Of a stretch of 64,000 nucleotides of DNA, positions 43,007-51,602 are shown one piece after another. The stretch's first letter is position 1. Every line of letters starts with the position of its first letter. The DNA comes from Solirubrobacteraceae bacterium (GTDB lineage Bacteria > Actinomycetota > Thermoleophilia > Solirubrobacterales > Solirubrobacteraceae), in the NCBI GenBank assembly GCA_025449845.1, contig JANWIP010000004.1, forward strand, positions 54,039 through 118,038, written 5' to 3'. Below the pieces are notes generated by a model. That model was not told the DNA's origin. It made no database searches and saw nothing but the letters and a program-made list of their open reading frames with translations. The position numbers and the translations under genes were made by a program.

Positions 43007-43816
43007 ATGATGCGGATACGCAACGCTGGGATGTCGAAGGCGCAGGGGCTGTTTGGGAAGACACGTCTCCTGTCAGCGGTACTAGTGGTCGGTGTCTGCC
43101 TCGCTCTCGCTGCGGTGGCGTGGGGCGCACAGACGCTGAGCATCCATACGAGCTTCAGTCCCGACAAGCTGGGCTCGCCAACGAACCTCTCTGCCACGGC
43201 GGTCTTTGGCTCGACCATTCCGGGCGTGCCGTCGCCGATCAGGAATGTCACGGCCTATGGGCCGGCCGGGCTGGAAGTGGATCTACGCGGCGCTGGCATG
43301 TGCACGGCGGCGAAGCTCGAAGCGGTCGGCGCCAGTGCCTGCCCGGCCGACTCGCGCCTGGGCTTTGGCAGCGGGGTGGGTCTGCTGGAACTGGCTGGGG
43401 AAGTTATCCACGAGCCGTTCACCCTTGATTTTTTCAATGGGCCGAAGGAAAACGGGCGTATGGTGATCTTGGTCTACGTCAACGCCGATACGCCGGTCTC
43501 TGTGCAGCTCGTGCTGCAGGCGAAGGAGGTCTATGGACCCAAGCCCTACGGCTGGGGGGTGACATTCGAAATCCCGATCATCCCCACGCTTCCCGGAGCC
43601 TCCTATGCGTCGGTGGAAAAGACCTCGTTTAGCATCGGCGACTTCAAGGTCGGTTATTTCAAGACAATCCATGGCAAGCGCAAGCTGGTGCACGTGAGGG
43701 GGGTCGTCGTTCCCAAGACCTGTCCCTCCGGCGGCTTTCCCTATGAGGCGTCGTTCAGCTTCGCGGATGCCACCACCAACACCTACAAGGGCACCATTCC
43801 CTGCCCGCGCAAGTAA
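43007..43816 (+). CDS. Exported 'SFSPDxLG' family protein
   Basis: 269 residues; ATG 43007 (or 43010) follows ggaggag (42991-42997). Signal peptide (LLSAVLVVGVCLALAAVAWG), then a beta-rich mature part beginning 'TSFSPDKLGSPTNLSATAVF', with 'YGPAGLEVDL', 'C.A..LEA.GASACP..SRLG', and a C-terminal 'CPSGGFPYEASFSFAD....CPRK'. Widespread, uncharacterised exported family in Solirubrobacterales; paired Cys suggest disulfides. Paralogous to the next gene. Confidence 0.8.
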   Translation: MMRIRNAGMSKAQGLFGKTRLLSAVLVVGVCLALAAVAWGAQTLSIHTSFSPDKLGSPTNLSATAVFGSTIPGVPSPIRNVTAYGPAGLEVDLRGAGMCTAAKLEAVGASACPADSRLGFGSGVGLLELAGEVIHEPFTLDFFNGPKENGRMVILVYVNADTPVSVQLVLQAKEVYGPKPYGWGVTFEIPIIPTLPGASYASVEKTSFSIGDFKVGYFKTIHGKRKLVHVRGVVVPKTCPSGGFPYEASFSFADATTNTYKGTIPCPRK

Positions 43817-43912
43817 CGACGCTATGTCCGTGCCTGCCCCCGCAAGTAACGGCGCTATGTCCGTGCCTGCCCCCGCAAGTAACGGCGCTATGTCCGTGCC
43901 TGCGCGAGTAAC
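43809..43912. repeat. 33-bp tandem repeat of exported-protein gene end
   Basis: GCAAGTAACG(A/G)CGCTATGTCC and following bases recur at 43809, 43842 and 43875 (period 33, almost identical), with a degenerate fourth copy near 43904. The first copy contains the TAA stop of the preceding gene, so the stop codon has been copied downstream three times. No spacers, so not a CRISPR array. Confidence 0.95.
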
Positions 43913-44020
43913 TGAGCGTTATGTCCGGGCGCGCTTGCGCCGCGGAACACCAAGGCCCCCGGCCGCGTGGGTTGCGGGCAGGCGGGGGCCTTAGGTGGCG
44001 GCGACGGCTATGGTGATTCC

Positions 44021-44821
44021 ATGACTCGGACTGCGGCGTTGGCACTGGGTGGCGTCTTGAGCAGCTGCCTCGCGGCGATGTTGTGTGCGGTCTTGGCCAG
44101 CGCCGCGCCACCGATGCTGTCCGCGCCGGCTAAGGGGGGGACCTTTTCTGTCCTGACATCGAGCTTCTCTCCCGATCGACTTGGCGCGCGCGGGGCTCTG
44201 ACGTTCGCGGTTCGCTATGGAGACGGCGAGCCCGACGTGGTCTCGCCGATGGGGGGAACCAGTGTGCCCTTGGCGGTGCGGCGGTTGGTGGTGCGGTTTC
44301 CGGCGGGCATGGGCCTTGACATACCCAATCTGAACGCGTGTACCGCGCGGCGCTTGCGCGCCCACGGCGCGCGCGGCTGCTCGGCGGCTTCGCAAGTGGG
44401 TGGTGGGTATGCGCTCACGAAGGTCCACGCGGGAACCCAGATCCTCTCCGAGCGGATCAGGCTGAGAGCTTTCGTCGGCCCGCTACACAACGGCCAGTCA
44501 ACGCTTGAGATCCTCGCCCAGGGCTATACGCCGCTGGGAGAGACGCTGGTGTTCGAAGGGGAAATGCGCTTTGGTCGTGCGCCCTATGGAGAAGAACTGG
44601 TGCTGCGCGTGCCCCCGATTCACACGCTGCCCGAAGCGCCAGATGCCTCGCCGGTGCTGCTTTCACTGACGCTCGGTGTAAGCACACACCGGCTGGTGCG
44701 TTCGGCCAACACGGTCATCGTGCCTTCTCACTGCCCTGCAGGGGGCTTTCCGTTTGCCTCCGAATCCACCTACGCTGATGGTTCCGTGGGCAGTGCCGCG
44801 GCAACGGTGCTCTGCCCCTGA
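44021..44821 (+). CDS. Exported 'SFSPDxLG' family protein, paralogue
   Basis: 266 residues: signal peptide (AALALGGVLSSCLAAMLCAV), then 'LTSSFSPDRLGARGALTFAV', 'VVRFPAGMGLDIPNLNACTA', 'GEMRFGRAPYGEELVLRVPP' and C-terminal 'CPAGGFPFASESTYADGS...LCP'. Same domain plan as the preceding gene but well diverged. No clear Shine-Dalgarno. Presumably surface-located, function unknown. Confidence 0.78.
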   Translation: MTRTAALALGGVLSSCLAAMLCAVLASAAPPMLSAPAKGGTFSVLTSSFSPDRLGARGALTFAVRYGDGEPDVVSPMGGTSVPLAVRRLVVRFPAGMGLDIPNLNACTARRLRAHGARGCSAASQVGGGYALTKVHAGTQILSERIRLRAFVGPLHNGQSTLEILAQGYTPLGETLVFEGEMRFGRAPYGEELVLRVPPIHTLPEAPDASPVLLSLTLGVSTHRLVRSANTVIVPSHCPAGGFPFASESTYADGSVGSAAATVLCP

Positions 44822-44904
44822 ACGCAGCGATGTTCCGGCGCCTCTGATGATGCCCCGGGTGGCCTTGATGCCCCTGAGCGGCCTCTAAGATAGGCCGCTC
44901 GTGA

Positions 44905-45165
44905 GCGGGTACGTCGAGCTGCCGACCGGCGATCGGGGTGACGTTCTTCGTAGGCTCGATCTTCTTCACGAGTGCCTCATATCTGCAGTACTCGGAGGCA
45001 GTCAACGTCGAGCACAGCCTCGGCACGCGAGTGCGGCGACGTTGGCGCCCGGTGTCCTGGGAGCCGCGGCGGATCGACTGGCTGGCCGCATCGGTGCAGC
45101 TCCTGGGATCTAGGGCGGCCGTGCAAGGCGGCCGTGTAAGGCGGCCGTGCAAGGCGGCCGTGTAA
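44905..45165 (+). pseudogene. YrhK-like membrane protein fragment
   Basis: In the frame entered by GTG 44938 the translation reads 'AIGVTFFVGSIFFTSASYLQ' and, further on, 'WEPRRIDWLAASVQLLG', matching the YrhK-type membrane domain of actinobacteria. The frame is closed by TGA at 44902-44904, lacks an N-terminus, and after QLLG breaks into 13-bp repeats instead of the expected second helix. It is truncated at both ends and most likely dead; a short functional peptide from GTG 44938 is a remote alternative. Confidence 0.5.
45114..45165. repeat. Four 13-bp repeats (GGCGGCCGTGYAA)
   Basis: GGCGGCCGTGCAA and GGCGGCCGTGTAA alternate, two copies each, without gaps from 45114 to 45165. They replace the 3' end of the YrhK-like fragment. 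Confidence 0.97.
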
Positions 45166-45282
45166 AGACGAGCGGGCGTATAATCGCCCGCTCGGCGTCC
45201 GTCGCGGGCGCTCCTCAGCCGATGACAGGTCTGCCCCCCGGCCCGCCCGCGGACCGCTCGGCGGCCTCAATGGAGGTATCAG

Positions 45283-46686
45283 ATGCCGCCCCACCAGCAG
45301 CCTGTCAAGCTCACCAGCGAGCAGATCGAGGCCCTTGAGGGCATGTATGGCAACCGCTTCCTGCTCGAGCCCGCCCCAGACCACAAAATCCCCAAGTCGG
45401 GCATGTCTGCCCAGGAAGCGATGCGCCTGATCGGCGAGGAAATGGTGCTCGACGGTCTGCCGGCGCGCAATCTGGCGACGTTCGTGACGACCTGGATGGA
45501 GCCCGAGGCCGAGCGGGTGATTCAGGAAGCGCTGCGCGTGAACTTCATCGATCACGCCGAGTACCCGCAGTCAGCTGAGATCGAGCAGCGCTGCATCCGG
45601 ATGCTCGCGGACCTCTTCAACGCGCCAGGTGAGACGACGGGCGCCCGCACACAGGGCTCTTCGGAGGCGATCATGCTGGGCGCGTTGTCGCTGAAGTGGA
45701 AGTGGCGAGGGCGCCGCGAGGCAGCCGGCAAGTCGGTCGACCGGCCGAACCTCGTCTTCGGCGGGGACGTGCACGTGGTGTGGGAGAAGTTCTGCCGCTA
45801 CTTCGATGTCGAACCGCGCATCGTTCCGCTGAAGCCCGACAAGTACACGATCGGGCCCGAGGACGTGGAGCCGCATATCGATGAGAACACGATCGGCGTG
45901 GCGGCAGTGCTCGGCACGACCTTCACCGGTCACGCCGACGATATCCGCGGGATCAACGATTACCTGGTGGGCCTCAAGAACGAGAAGGGCCTGGACGTGC
46001 CGCTGCACGTCGACGCTGCGAGCGGCGGCTTTGTATGGCCGTTCCTCTATCCCGAGTCGGAGTGGGACTTCCGCCTTGAGCAGGTCCGCTCGATCAACGT
46101 CTCAGGGCACAAGTTCGGCTTGGTCTACCCCGGGGTCGGCTGGCTGGTTTTCAGGGAGAAAAGCGATCTGCCCGAGGACCTCGTCTTCTACGAGAACTAC
46201 CTCGGCAAGCGGGATGCCACCTTCACGCTGAATTTCTCAACGGGCTCGGCGATGGTGTTGGCGCAGTACTACAACCTGATTCGCTTCGGCCATGACGGCT
46301 ATCGCTACATCATGGAGACGATGAAGTACAACGCGCGCCAGCTCGCGAAGCAGATCACGGAGATCGGCGAGTTCGAGCTGATCGGAGGAGAAGATGACGA
46401 GCAGCTGCCGCTCGTCGCCTTCAAGCTGGCGGGAGAGCACGACTACGACGAGTTCGATGTCTCGGCTCAGCTGGCTGCCGAGCGAGGCTGGATGGTCCCT
46501 GCCTACACGTTGCCGCCCAACGCTGAACACATCAAGATCATGCGGGTGCTGGTCAAGGAGACGCTCAGCAGCTCGCTGGCCACCTGCCTCGGCAACGACA
46601 TCGCCGAGGCATGCAAGACGCTGGATGCCAAGGGCAGCCTGCACCCGATCGATCGCAAGCGCGTCAAGACGAATACCGGGTTCTGA
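45283..46686 (+). CDS. gadB: Glutamate decarboxylase
   Basis: 467 residues, the usual GadB length. PLP-dependent group II decarboxylase: 'TTGARTQGSSEAIMLGALSL', 'PLHVDAASGGFVWPFLYP', the PLP lysine in 'INVSGHKFGLVYPG', and 'TLNFSTGSA'. Converts glutamate to GABA and consumes a proton. No GadC antiporter or GABA transaminase is adjacent. The stop codon is inside a duplicated 18-bp unit. Confidence 0.95.
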   Translation: MPPHQQPVKLTSEQIEALEGMYGNRFLLEPAPDHKIPKSGMSAQEAMRLIGEEMVLDGLPARNLATFVTTWMEPEAERVIQEALRVNFIDHAEYPQSAEIEQRCIRMLADLFNAPGETTGARTQGSSEAIMLGALSLKWKWRGRREAAGKSVDRPNLVFGGDVHVVWEKFCRYFDVEPRIVPLKPDKYTIGPEDVEPHIDENTIGVAAVLGTTFTGHADDIRGINDYLVGLKNEKGLDVPLHVDAASGGFVWPFLYPESEWDFRLEQVRSINVSGHKFGLVYPGVGWLVFREKSDLPEDLVFYENYLGKRDATFTLNFSTGSAMVLAQYYNLIRFGHDGYRYIMETMKYNARQLAKQITEIGEFELIGGEDDEQLPLVAFKLAGEHDYDEFDVSAQLAAERGWMVPAYTLPPNAEHIKIMRVLVKETLSSSLATCLGNDIAEACKTLDAKGSLHPIDRKRVKTNTGF

Positions 46687-46706
46687 GCGAACACCGGGTT
46701 CTGAGC
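46671..46706. repeat. 18-bp duplication across gadB stop
   Basis: GAATACCGGGTTCTGAGC (46671-46688) is followed directly by GAACACCGGGTTCTGAGC (46689-46706), one base different. The TGA in the first is the gadB stop. Confidence 0.95.
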
Positions 46707-46930
46707 AGCGCGCCTGCGCATAAATCGCGGATGAGCGGGCTCGCTGGGTCTCGGAGTCAGACACAATTTCGGGCATCTGCCGAACGGGACCAGTCGCTCG
46801 TCGCCCTCTTCTGCCCTTGGATCTGCCGTGTGCTATGGCTCTCCGGCCAGCCGGGTCCCGGCCCCATTGACCTCGCGCAGCCAGATCTTATCATCCATAT
46901 CGATATTTGAGACTCAGTGAGAGGAGCCCA

Positions 46931-49213
46931 ATGGGACGCCCAAGGATGTACTGCGGCTTCCTCGTGGTTGCAGTGCTTCTGGCCTCGGCGACGGCGGCAT
47001 CTGCGGGCACATGGTCGATCCAGACAACAAGAGAACCAGAACAGAGCACAAACTTATGGTCCGTATCGTGTGTCACGAAAGTGGCCTGTACTTCGGTTGG
47101 TGATTCCGAGGATCTTACGGGACGCCCTGTTCCGGTGGCCGCGAAATGGGATGGCAAAGCATGGCTGGTCCAAGAAGCGCCTAGCGTAGCCGAAGCGAAA
47201 CGTAACTCTTTGGATGGCGTGTCCTGTGTTGTCCTCAAACTGACCGAATGTATAGCTGTCGGCTATTCCGATAACGGCATATATCTGCCCCTTGCCGAGA
47301 GATGGAACGGTGAAGCGTGGGCTCTCCAGAAAGCGCCTGGCCCCGCTGGATCTACATATAATTTTTTGAGGCGCGTATCTTGTGCCGCTGTCAAACCCAT
47401 CGCCTGCATGGCTGTCGGAAGCTATCAGAACAGCTCAGGTGAATCCTTGTCCCTGGCCGAGAGTTGGAATGGGGAAGAATGGACGATTCGGGAAGTACCC
47501 AGTCCGGAAGGAGGAAAACTCGCCGGGCTACTGGGAGTATCGTGTGCTGCTATCAAACTAACCGAATGTACTGCTGTGGGCGACTACACCACCAAAGCCG
47601 GCATAACAGTTGGCCTCGCGGAGCGTTGGGACGGTAAATCGTGGTCTATCCAGGCAACACCAAACCCGGAAGGTGCGAAAGCCACCAATTTGGAGGATGT
47701 CTCATGTCCGTCAGCAGTCTTCTGCTCCGCGGTAGGTGTATATGACGACGCCTCGGAAGTCTCTTGGCCGGTAATAGAGAGCTGGAATGGAGAAAATTGG
47801 TCAATCGAAAAACTTCCCCTTCCCGCCAAAGCGGAAGATTTCCGTCTTGAAAGCGTATCCTGCATATCAGCAGTGAATTGCACGGCAGTGGGAGAATACT
47901 ACACCGAAGGCCCGAGCGTCTTGACGCCCTTTGTGGAGAGCTGGAATGGTAAAGCTTGGTCAATTAACAACGCTCTCGCTCCACCCGAAGGCAAGGGCCG
48001 CATGAACGCGGTGTCGTGCGTATCGGCTCTCTTCTGCAGTACGGTCGGTGGCTTTGTTGGTGTGCAAGGCGTGATGAAGCCATTTGGAGAGAGCTGGAGC
48101 GGCACCGAATGGTCATCGCAGTCCGTGACCAATTCGCTCGAAACAAGAAGTAGCACTCTTCTGGGAGTATCCTGCCCTACCACCGTGCTTTGCCGGGCGG
48201 CAGGCAACGAGGTCGACGGCTCGGGTATCCAGGTGGCCATGGAGCAGCATTGGGAACCCGAAGCATTTACGACCTGGAATTTCAGCGCAATAGATTATCC
48301 AGCTACCGGAAAAGCAAGCAATTTGCAGGCGATGTCCTGCGCGGCACCCCTGAATTGCATTGCCGCGGGCGACTACATCAACGAAGCGGGCACTGAAGCG
48401 GCTTTTGCCGAGGATGGCAACCAGCCCCAGGCTCCGCCGGTTCCTTCCCAGGCAAAAGCCAGCGGCCTGCAGGGAATATCGTGTACAGTGGTTAAAATAA
48501 CCGAATGCATTGCTGTTGGCGAGTACGTCAACAGCAGTGGCGTCAAAGCATCCTTGGCGGATAGCTGGAATGAAAAAAACTGGTCTACTCTGAAAGTCAC
48601 AGAACCGACTGAATCAAAAACCAGCGGTCTTGGTGGTGTATCCTGTGCGGTCGTCGTCAAACTAGGGGAATGTATAGCGGTAGGGAGTTACACCAACAAA
48701 CTGGGAGTGACGGCGACTCTCGCGGAGGGCTGGAACGGAAAAGCCTGGACAGTTCAGGAAACACCTACTCTGTCGAGCGCAAAAGTCAGTAGCTTGCGCG
48801 GCGTGTCGTGCAATGTCGTAAAACTCCTGAAGTGCGTAGCGGTTGGAAGTTACATAACCAAAGCCGGTACACAGGTAACCCTGGCGGAGAGCTGGAACGG
48901 AAAAACGTGGACAGCCCAGGAAGCTCTCAATCCGGAAGGTGCCCGGGCGAGCAGCCTAACTGGCGTCTCGTGCGCACTGGAAATTGCCTGCACCGCCGTC
49001 GGCAGTTACATAACCAAAGCCGGTACACAGGTAACCCTGGCGGAGAGCTGGAACGGGACAACTTGGACAGCCCAGGCAACTCCCAATCCCGAAGGCGCCC
49101 GGGCAAGTAGTCTATCCGGAGTGTCCTGTGCATCGATTGCCATTTGCGTCGCCGCCGGGGAATACGTCAACAAAGCAGGGACACAAACAACGCTGGCGGA
49201 GGGGTTTGGTTGA
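46931..49213 (+). CDS. Exported 14-repeat beta-propeller-like protein
   Basis: 760 residues from ATG 46931 with gaggag (46921-46926) upstream. Signal peptide (MYCGFLVVAVLLASATAASA), then about fourteen repeats of roughly 50 residues with the pattern 'GVSC....C.AVG.Y....G...LAE.WNG..W..Q..P.P.G'. Each repeat keeps two Cys, suggesting a disulfide per blade. GC is lower than in neighbouring genes. Near the end a 53-bp stretch is identical at 48848 and 49004 (156 bp apart), showing recent repeat amplification. Likely a surface or adhesion protein. Confidence 0.82.
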   Translation: MGRPRMYCGFLVVAVLLASATAASAGTWSIQTTREPEQSTNLWSVSCVTKVACTSVGDSEDLTGRPVPVAAKWDGKAWLVQEAPSVAEAKRNSLDGVSCVVLKLTECIAVGYSDNGIYLPLAERWNGEAWALQKAPGPAGSTYNFLRRVSCAAVKPIACMAVGSYQNSSGESLSLAESWNGEEWTIREVPSPEGGKLAGLLGVSCAAIKLTECTAVGDYTTKAGITVGLAERWDGKSWSIQATPNPEGAKATNLEDVSCPSAVFCSAVGVYDDASEVSWPVIESWNGENWSIEKLPLPAKAEDFRLESVSCISAVNCTAVGEYYTEGPSVLTPFVESWNGKAWSINNALAPPEGKGRMNAVSCVSALFCSTVGGFVGVQGVMKPFGESWSGTEWSSQSVTNSLETRSSTLLGVSCPTTVLCRAAGNEVDGSGIQVAMEQHWEPEAFTTWNFSAIDYPATGKASNLQAMSCAAPLNCIAAGDYINEAGTEAAFAEDGNQPQAPPVPSQAKASGLQGISCTVVKITECIAVGEYVNSSGVKASLADSWNEKNWSTLKVTEPTESKTSGLGGVSCAVVVKLGECIAVGSYTNKLGVTATLAEGWNGKAWTVQETPTLSSAKVSSLRGVSCNVVKLLKCVAVGSYITKAGTQVTLAESWNGKTWTAQEALNPEGARASSLTGVSCALEIACTAVGSYITKAGTQVTLAESWNGTTWTAQATPNPEGARASSLSGVSCASIAICVAAGEYVNKAGTQTTLAEGFG

Positions 49214-49262
49214 CTTCGCTGACCATCGACTCGCCCGGCTTGGGCCAAGGCGGGGGCGGAGG

Positions 49263-49721
49263 TTAGTCAGGACGTTTTGGCTTCTCGAGGGTGCCGGGCG
49301 GTGCGATCCAGACGCTTGTGAAGTGAAGGGCATGTGCAAGGCGGTCGTAGTGGTGGTCGTAGTGCAGTACATCAACGCCGGCGTCCTGGGCGGCGGCCGC
49401 GATCAAGGCGTCTGCGATGGGAACCCGGTGTTGCCCGGATCCCTCTGAGGCGAGGTCGCGTAGCGCTCCGATTGCAGCTCGTTGCGCCGAGGTGGTGATG
49501 GGCACCTCGCGTAGAAGGGCTTGCTCAGCCTCGACAATCGCGAGGTCCTGGGCATCGCATGCGGAGTACAGCAGCTCGAGGGTCACGATCGAGCAGCTGG
49601 CGATCTGCCTTCCCCGCAGCGCGGCAGCCCATAGATCCCGAACGAGAGGGTGCGGCGCACGAGCCCAAGCGGATGTGTCGGCAATGAGGATCTTGCCTCC
49701 GAAGGGGGGTTCGTCCCCCAC
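49263..49721 (-). CDS. vapC: VapC-type PIN-domain toxin
   Basis: 152 residues, GTG start; 2 bp separate it from the upstream antitoxin stop. PIN motifs: Asp15 in 'LIADTSAWAR', Glu49 in 'VTLELLYSA', Asp in 'PIADALIAAAA', Asp in 'VLHYDHHYDRLA'. Catalytic positions intact. Part of the third PIN-type module of the window. Confidence 0.88.
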   Translation of the reverse strand: MGDEPPFGGKILIADTSAWARAPHPLVRDLWAAALRGRQIASCSIVTLELLYSACDAQDLAIVEAEQALLREVPITTSAQRAAIGALRDLASEGSGQHRVPIADALIAAAAQDAGVDVLHYDHHYDRLAHALHFTSVWIAPPGTLEKPKRPD

Positions 49722-49723
49722 GG

Positions 49724-49990
49724 TTACCTGCCCCAGGCAAGCTCGTCAATGCGTCGCGCGACATCGACATCGAACCCCGGATTGGCCGAAGTCGAATGCT
49801 CGATCAGGCGCTCAATGCCCTCAGTGTCATGCTGGCGCTCGGCGAGCATCGCCTCGGCACCGCGGATTGCGAGGTCGTGTACGAGGGACGCGGCTGGCCG
49901 ATCAGGCTCCACCAGGGGCGCGACGCGGTCCAGCGCTTCTGCAAGCGCTGGATCCTTAGTGACGGGTATGCGCGCAAAGCGAGTCGGCAC
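49724..49990 (-). CDS. vapB: VapB-type antitoxin of the PIN toxin
   Basis: 88 residues from GTG 49990 (VPTRFARIPVTKDPALAEAL); the open frame continues upstream across a tRNA gene and is not coding there. The N-terminus resembles a ribbon-helix-helix strand ('TRFARIPVTKD') and the C-terminal helix 'VDVARRIDELAWGR' is a typical toxin-binding tail. Family assignment rests on position and short motifs. Confidence 0.68.
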   Translation of the reverse strand: MPTRFARIPVTKDPALAEALDRVAPLVEPDRPAASLVHDLAIRGAEAMLAERQHDTEGIERLIEHSTSANPGFDVDVARRIDELAWGR

Positions 49991-50109
49991 GGGGCCTATG
50001 GTAGCACCAGGGTGCAACACCTGTCCTCGCCCAAACACCAGTCCTCGCCCAATTGTGGCAGGTCTCAAGTGGCCCCGGAGGGTTGCACTTGAGCCCTTCT
50101 CTGCCTCAA

Positions 50110-50182
50110 TGGAGCTAGGGGGACTCGAACCCCCGACCTCCTGGGTGCGATCCAGGCGCTCTCCCAACTGAGCTATAGCCCC
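50110..50182 (-). tRNA. tRNA-Ala (CGC anticodon)
   Basis: A 73-nt cloverleaf on the minus strand: acceptor GGGGCTA/TAGCTCC (one G-T pair), D-arm AGCTCAGTTGGGAGAGC, anticodon loop ATCGCAC within stem CCTGG/CCAGG giving CGC, T-arm CGGGGGTTCGAGTCCCCC-type. Discriminator A, CCA not encoded. Reads GCG codons. Confidence 0.97.
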
Positions 50183-50316
50183 ACGCTCTGCCCGAAACAA
50201 GAAGGTCAGGCGCGGTGCAGCAAGTGTAGTCGCAGACCGATGCGCGATGAAGAGTCGTGAGATAGGCAGGATGCCGGCGAAGGCGTTCGCCGGGGGAGGT
50301 ATGGTTTGCGAGCGCA

Positions 50317-50835
50317 ATGGGATTGCTCGACGACGCCATCCGCGAGCACTTGGAGTTCAAGCGCCAGCACGGTGCCGACTCGGACGAGGTTGCTCGCCTG
50401 GAGCACGAGGTCTTGGGACCTGTGGACCGCGGGGACAACGCCTCTCCGGCTGGCCCCAGCGACTCCGCTGAGGGGATGCTCGGCTCAGGAGAGGAACCGG
50501 GGCACTCCACTGCCGAGGTCTCCGATGCCCCCGCTCCCGAGCAGAACCTCACCCACACAGGCGAGGAGACTGCCGAGCTTGACATGCGCACAGTGCTTGC
50601 GGAGCAGCCGCTTCGCGCAACCGCTCCTCCGCCTGAGGAGTCGCTGGAATGGGAGGTCCCCTCCAGTTCGCAGTCCGAGTCGGGCACGGGCGCCGAGGGC
50701 GAGGCGGCAGAGGACTCGGGAGAGCCAGTCGAGGATGTCCTTGAGGAGACCCCGGATTTTTTGCGCGAGACGCCCGACCAGGATCGGCTGTGGTTTGAGC
50801 AGCAGCCGCCGCGAGACTTCGACTTCGACAAGTAG
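50317..50835 (+). CDS. Acidic conserved protein of unknown function
   Basis: 172 residues, strongly acidic. A conserved-looking N-terminus 'MGLLDDAIREHLEFKRQHGA' (helical), a disordered Pro/Glu/Ser middle, and a conserved-looking tail 'EETPDFLRETPDQDRLWFEQ' ending DFDFDK. The pattern of conserved ends with variable acidic centre is familiar from Solirubrobacterales proteomes, function unknown. Cytoplasmic; no membrane segment. Confidence 0.72.
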   Translation: MGLLDDAIREHLEFKRQHGADSDEVARLEHEVLGPVDRGDNASPAGPSDSAEGMLGSGEEPGHSTAEVSDAPAPEQNLTHTGEETAELDMRTVLAEQPLRATAPPPEESLEWEVPSSSQSESGTGAEGEAAEDSGEPVEDVLEETPDFLRETPDQDRLWFEQQPPRDFDFDK

Positions 50836-51021
50836 CTAAGTAGGTCACCGGGGCCTGTCCGGCAGCGGCAGGATTGGGAGCGATCCGGTGGGATTTGATC
50901 AGCGGAATAGGGCTGCTGCCTAAACCGGCGGCGGGCGTTGCCCGTCCGGGCTCGCTGGCAGGCTCACACTCGTGAGTACAGACGAGGAGGTCAGCGCAAT
51001 CGGCATGGTGGTCGCTGGAGC

Positions 51022-51333
51022 ATGAGCCAGCGCTACCGCGATGTGCTCAACTACGAGATCGGGGCGCGCATCGTTGTGGAGTTCACGACGAGGGGCCGTG
51101 AGGTCGTGGACTACGCGGTGATTCTCACCGTCGATGGCGAGGACGGCGAGACAACCGTGCGCGTCTACGACGGGGCTCATAGCGTCAACGACATGCACCG
51201 CCACAAGGCGGGCAGCGGGAAAGCTGCGGCAGAGACCTTCCATGCCGGTACTCTTGGGGAAGGGATGCGGGCCGCGATCACGGCGGTTCGCACCGGCTAC
51301 AAGGAGATGATCGACGCATGGCGAGCAACGTAA
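51022..51333 (+). CDS. Small conserved protein, first of a two-gene module
   Basis: 103 residues from ATG 51022. Reads as an alpha/beta protein ('YEIGARIVVEFTTRGREVVD', then DGEDGETTVRVYDGAHSVND, and a C-terminal helix). I do not recognise a named family with certainty. The next gene starts 16 bp before its stop, suggesting coupled synthesis and a functional pair, possibly toxin/antitoxin-like. Confidence 0.6.
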   Translation: MSQRYRDVLNYEIGARIVVEFTTRGREVVDYAVILTVDGEDGETTVRVYDGAHSVNDMHRHKAGSGKAAAETFHAGTLGEGMRAAITAVRTGYKEMIDAWRAT

Positions 51334-51551
51334 ATCCAGCCGAGTCGCTAACAACGAAGGCGATGGACCGCGCAATCGACCTGGCAATCGCGGGCGACTC
51401 CCCGTACCCCGAGCACGCCGCGTTTGTAGACGCCGACTCACCACAAGCCGGGCACGAGATCACACGCGCGCTCGATGAGGGCTACGCGGTCGTGCTCGTC
51501 TCAGCCGATGGGCGTGAGCGGATCGTCACCGCCAAAACACTCGCCGCATAG
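51318..51551 (+). CDS. Small conserved protein, second of a two-gene module
   Basis: 77 residues, starting inside the end of the preceding gene. 'AMDRAIDLAIAGDSPYPEHA' and 'EITRALDEGYAVVLVSADGR' suggest a compact alpha/beta fold. No family assigned. It ends 51 bp before tRNA-Ala(TGC), so it is the last chromosomal gene before the integrated element. Confidence 0.55.
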   Translation: MASNVNPAESLTTKAMDRAIDLAIAGDSPYPEHAAFVDADSPQAGHEITRALDEGYAVVLVSADGRERIVTAKTLAA

Positions 51552-51602
51552 CCGCCTGCCTTAGACAGGCTGCGCTCTGTAGGGCGTATATTGAGGATCC
51601 TA

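Larger units (their letters stand above)
44822..45282. other. Spacer with decayed gene fragment and 13-bp repeats
   Basis: 460 bases between the exported-protein gene and glutamate decarboxylase. It contains a YrhK-like pseudogene fragment (44905-45165) and four 13-bp repeats (45114-45165). The last 110 bases carry the likely promoter of the decarboxylase gene; aatggaggt (45269-45277) is its ribosome site. Confidence 0.5.

Noticed and set aside
43809..43912. CRISPR-like array
   Set aside because: Units are directly adjacent at a 33-bp period with no unique spacers, and the first unit contains a gene stop codon. Simple tandem duplication.
44938..45165. Intact small membrane protein gene
   Set aside because: Lacks the second half of the YrhK-like domain and ends in tandem repeats; treated as a pseudogene fragment.
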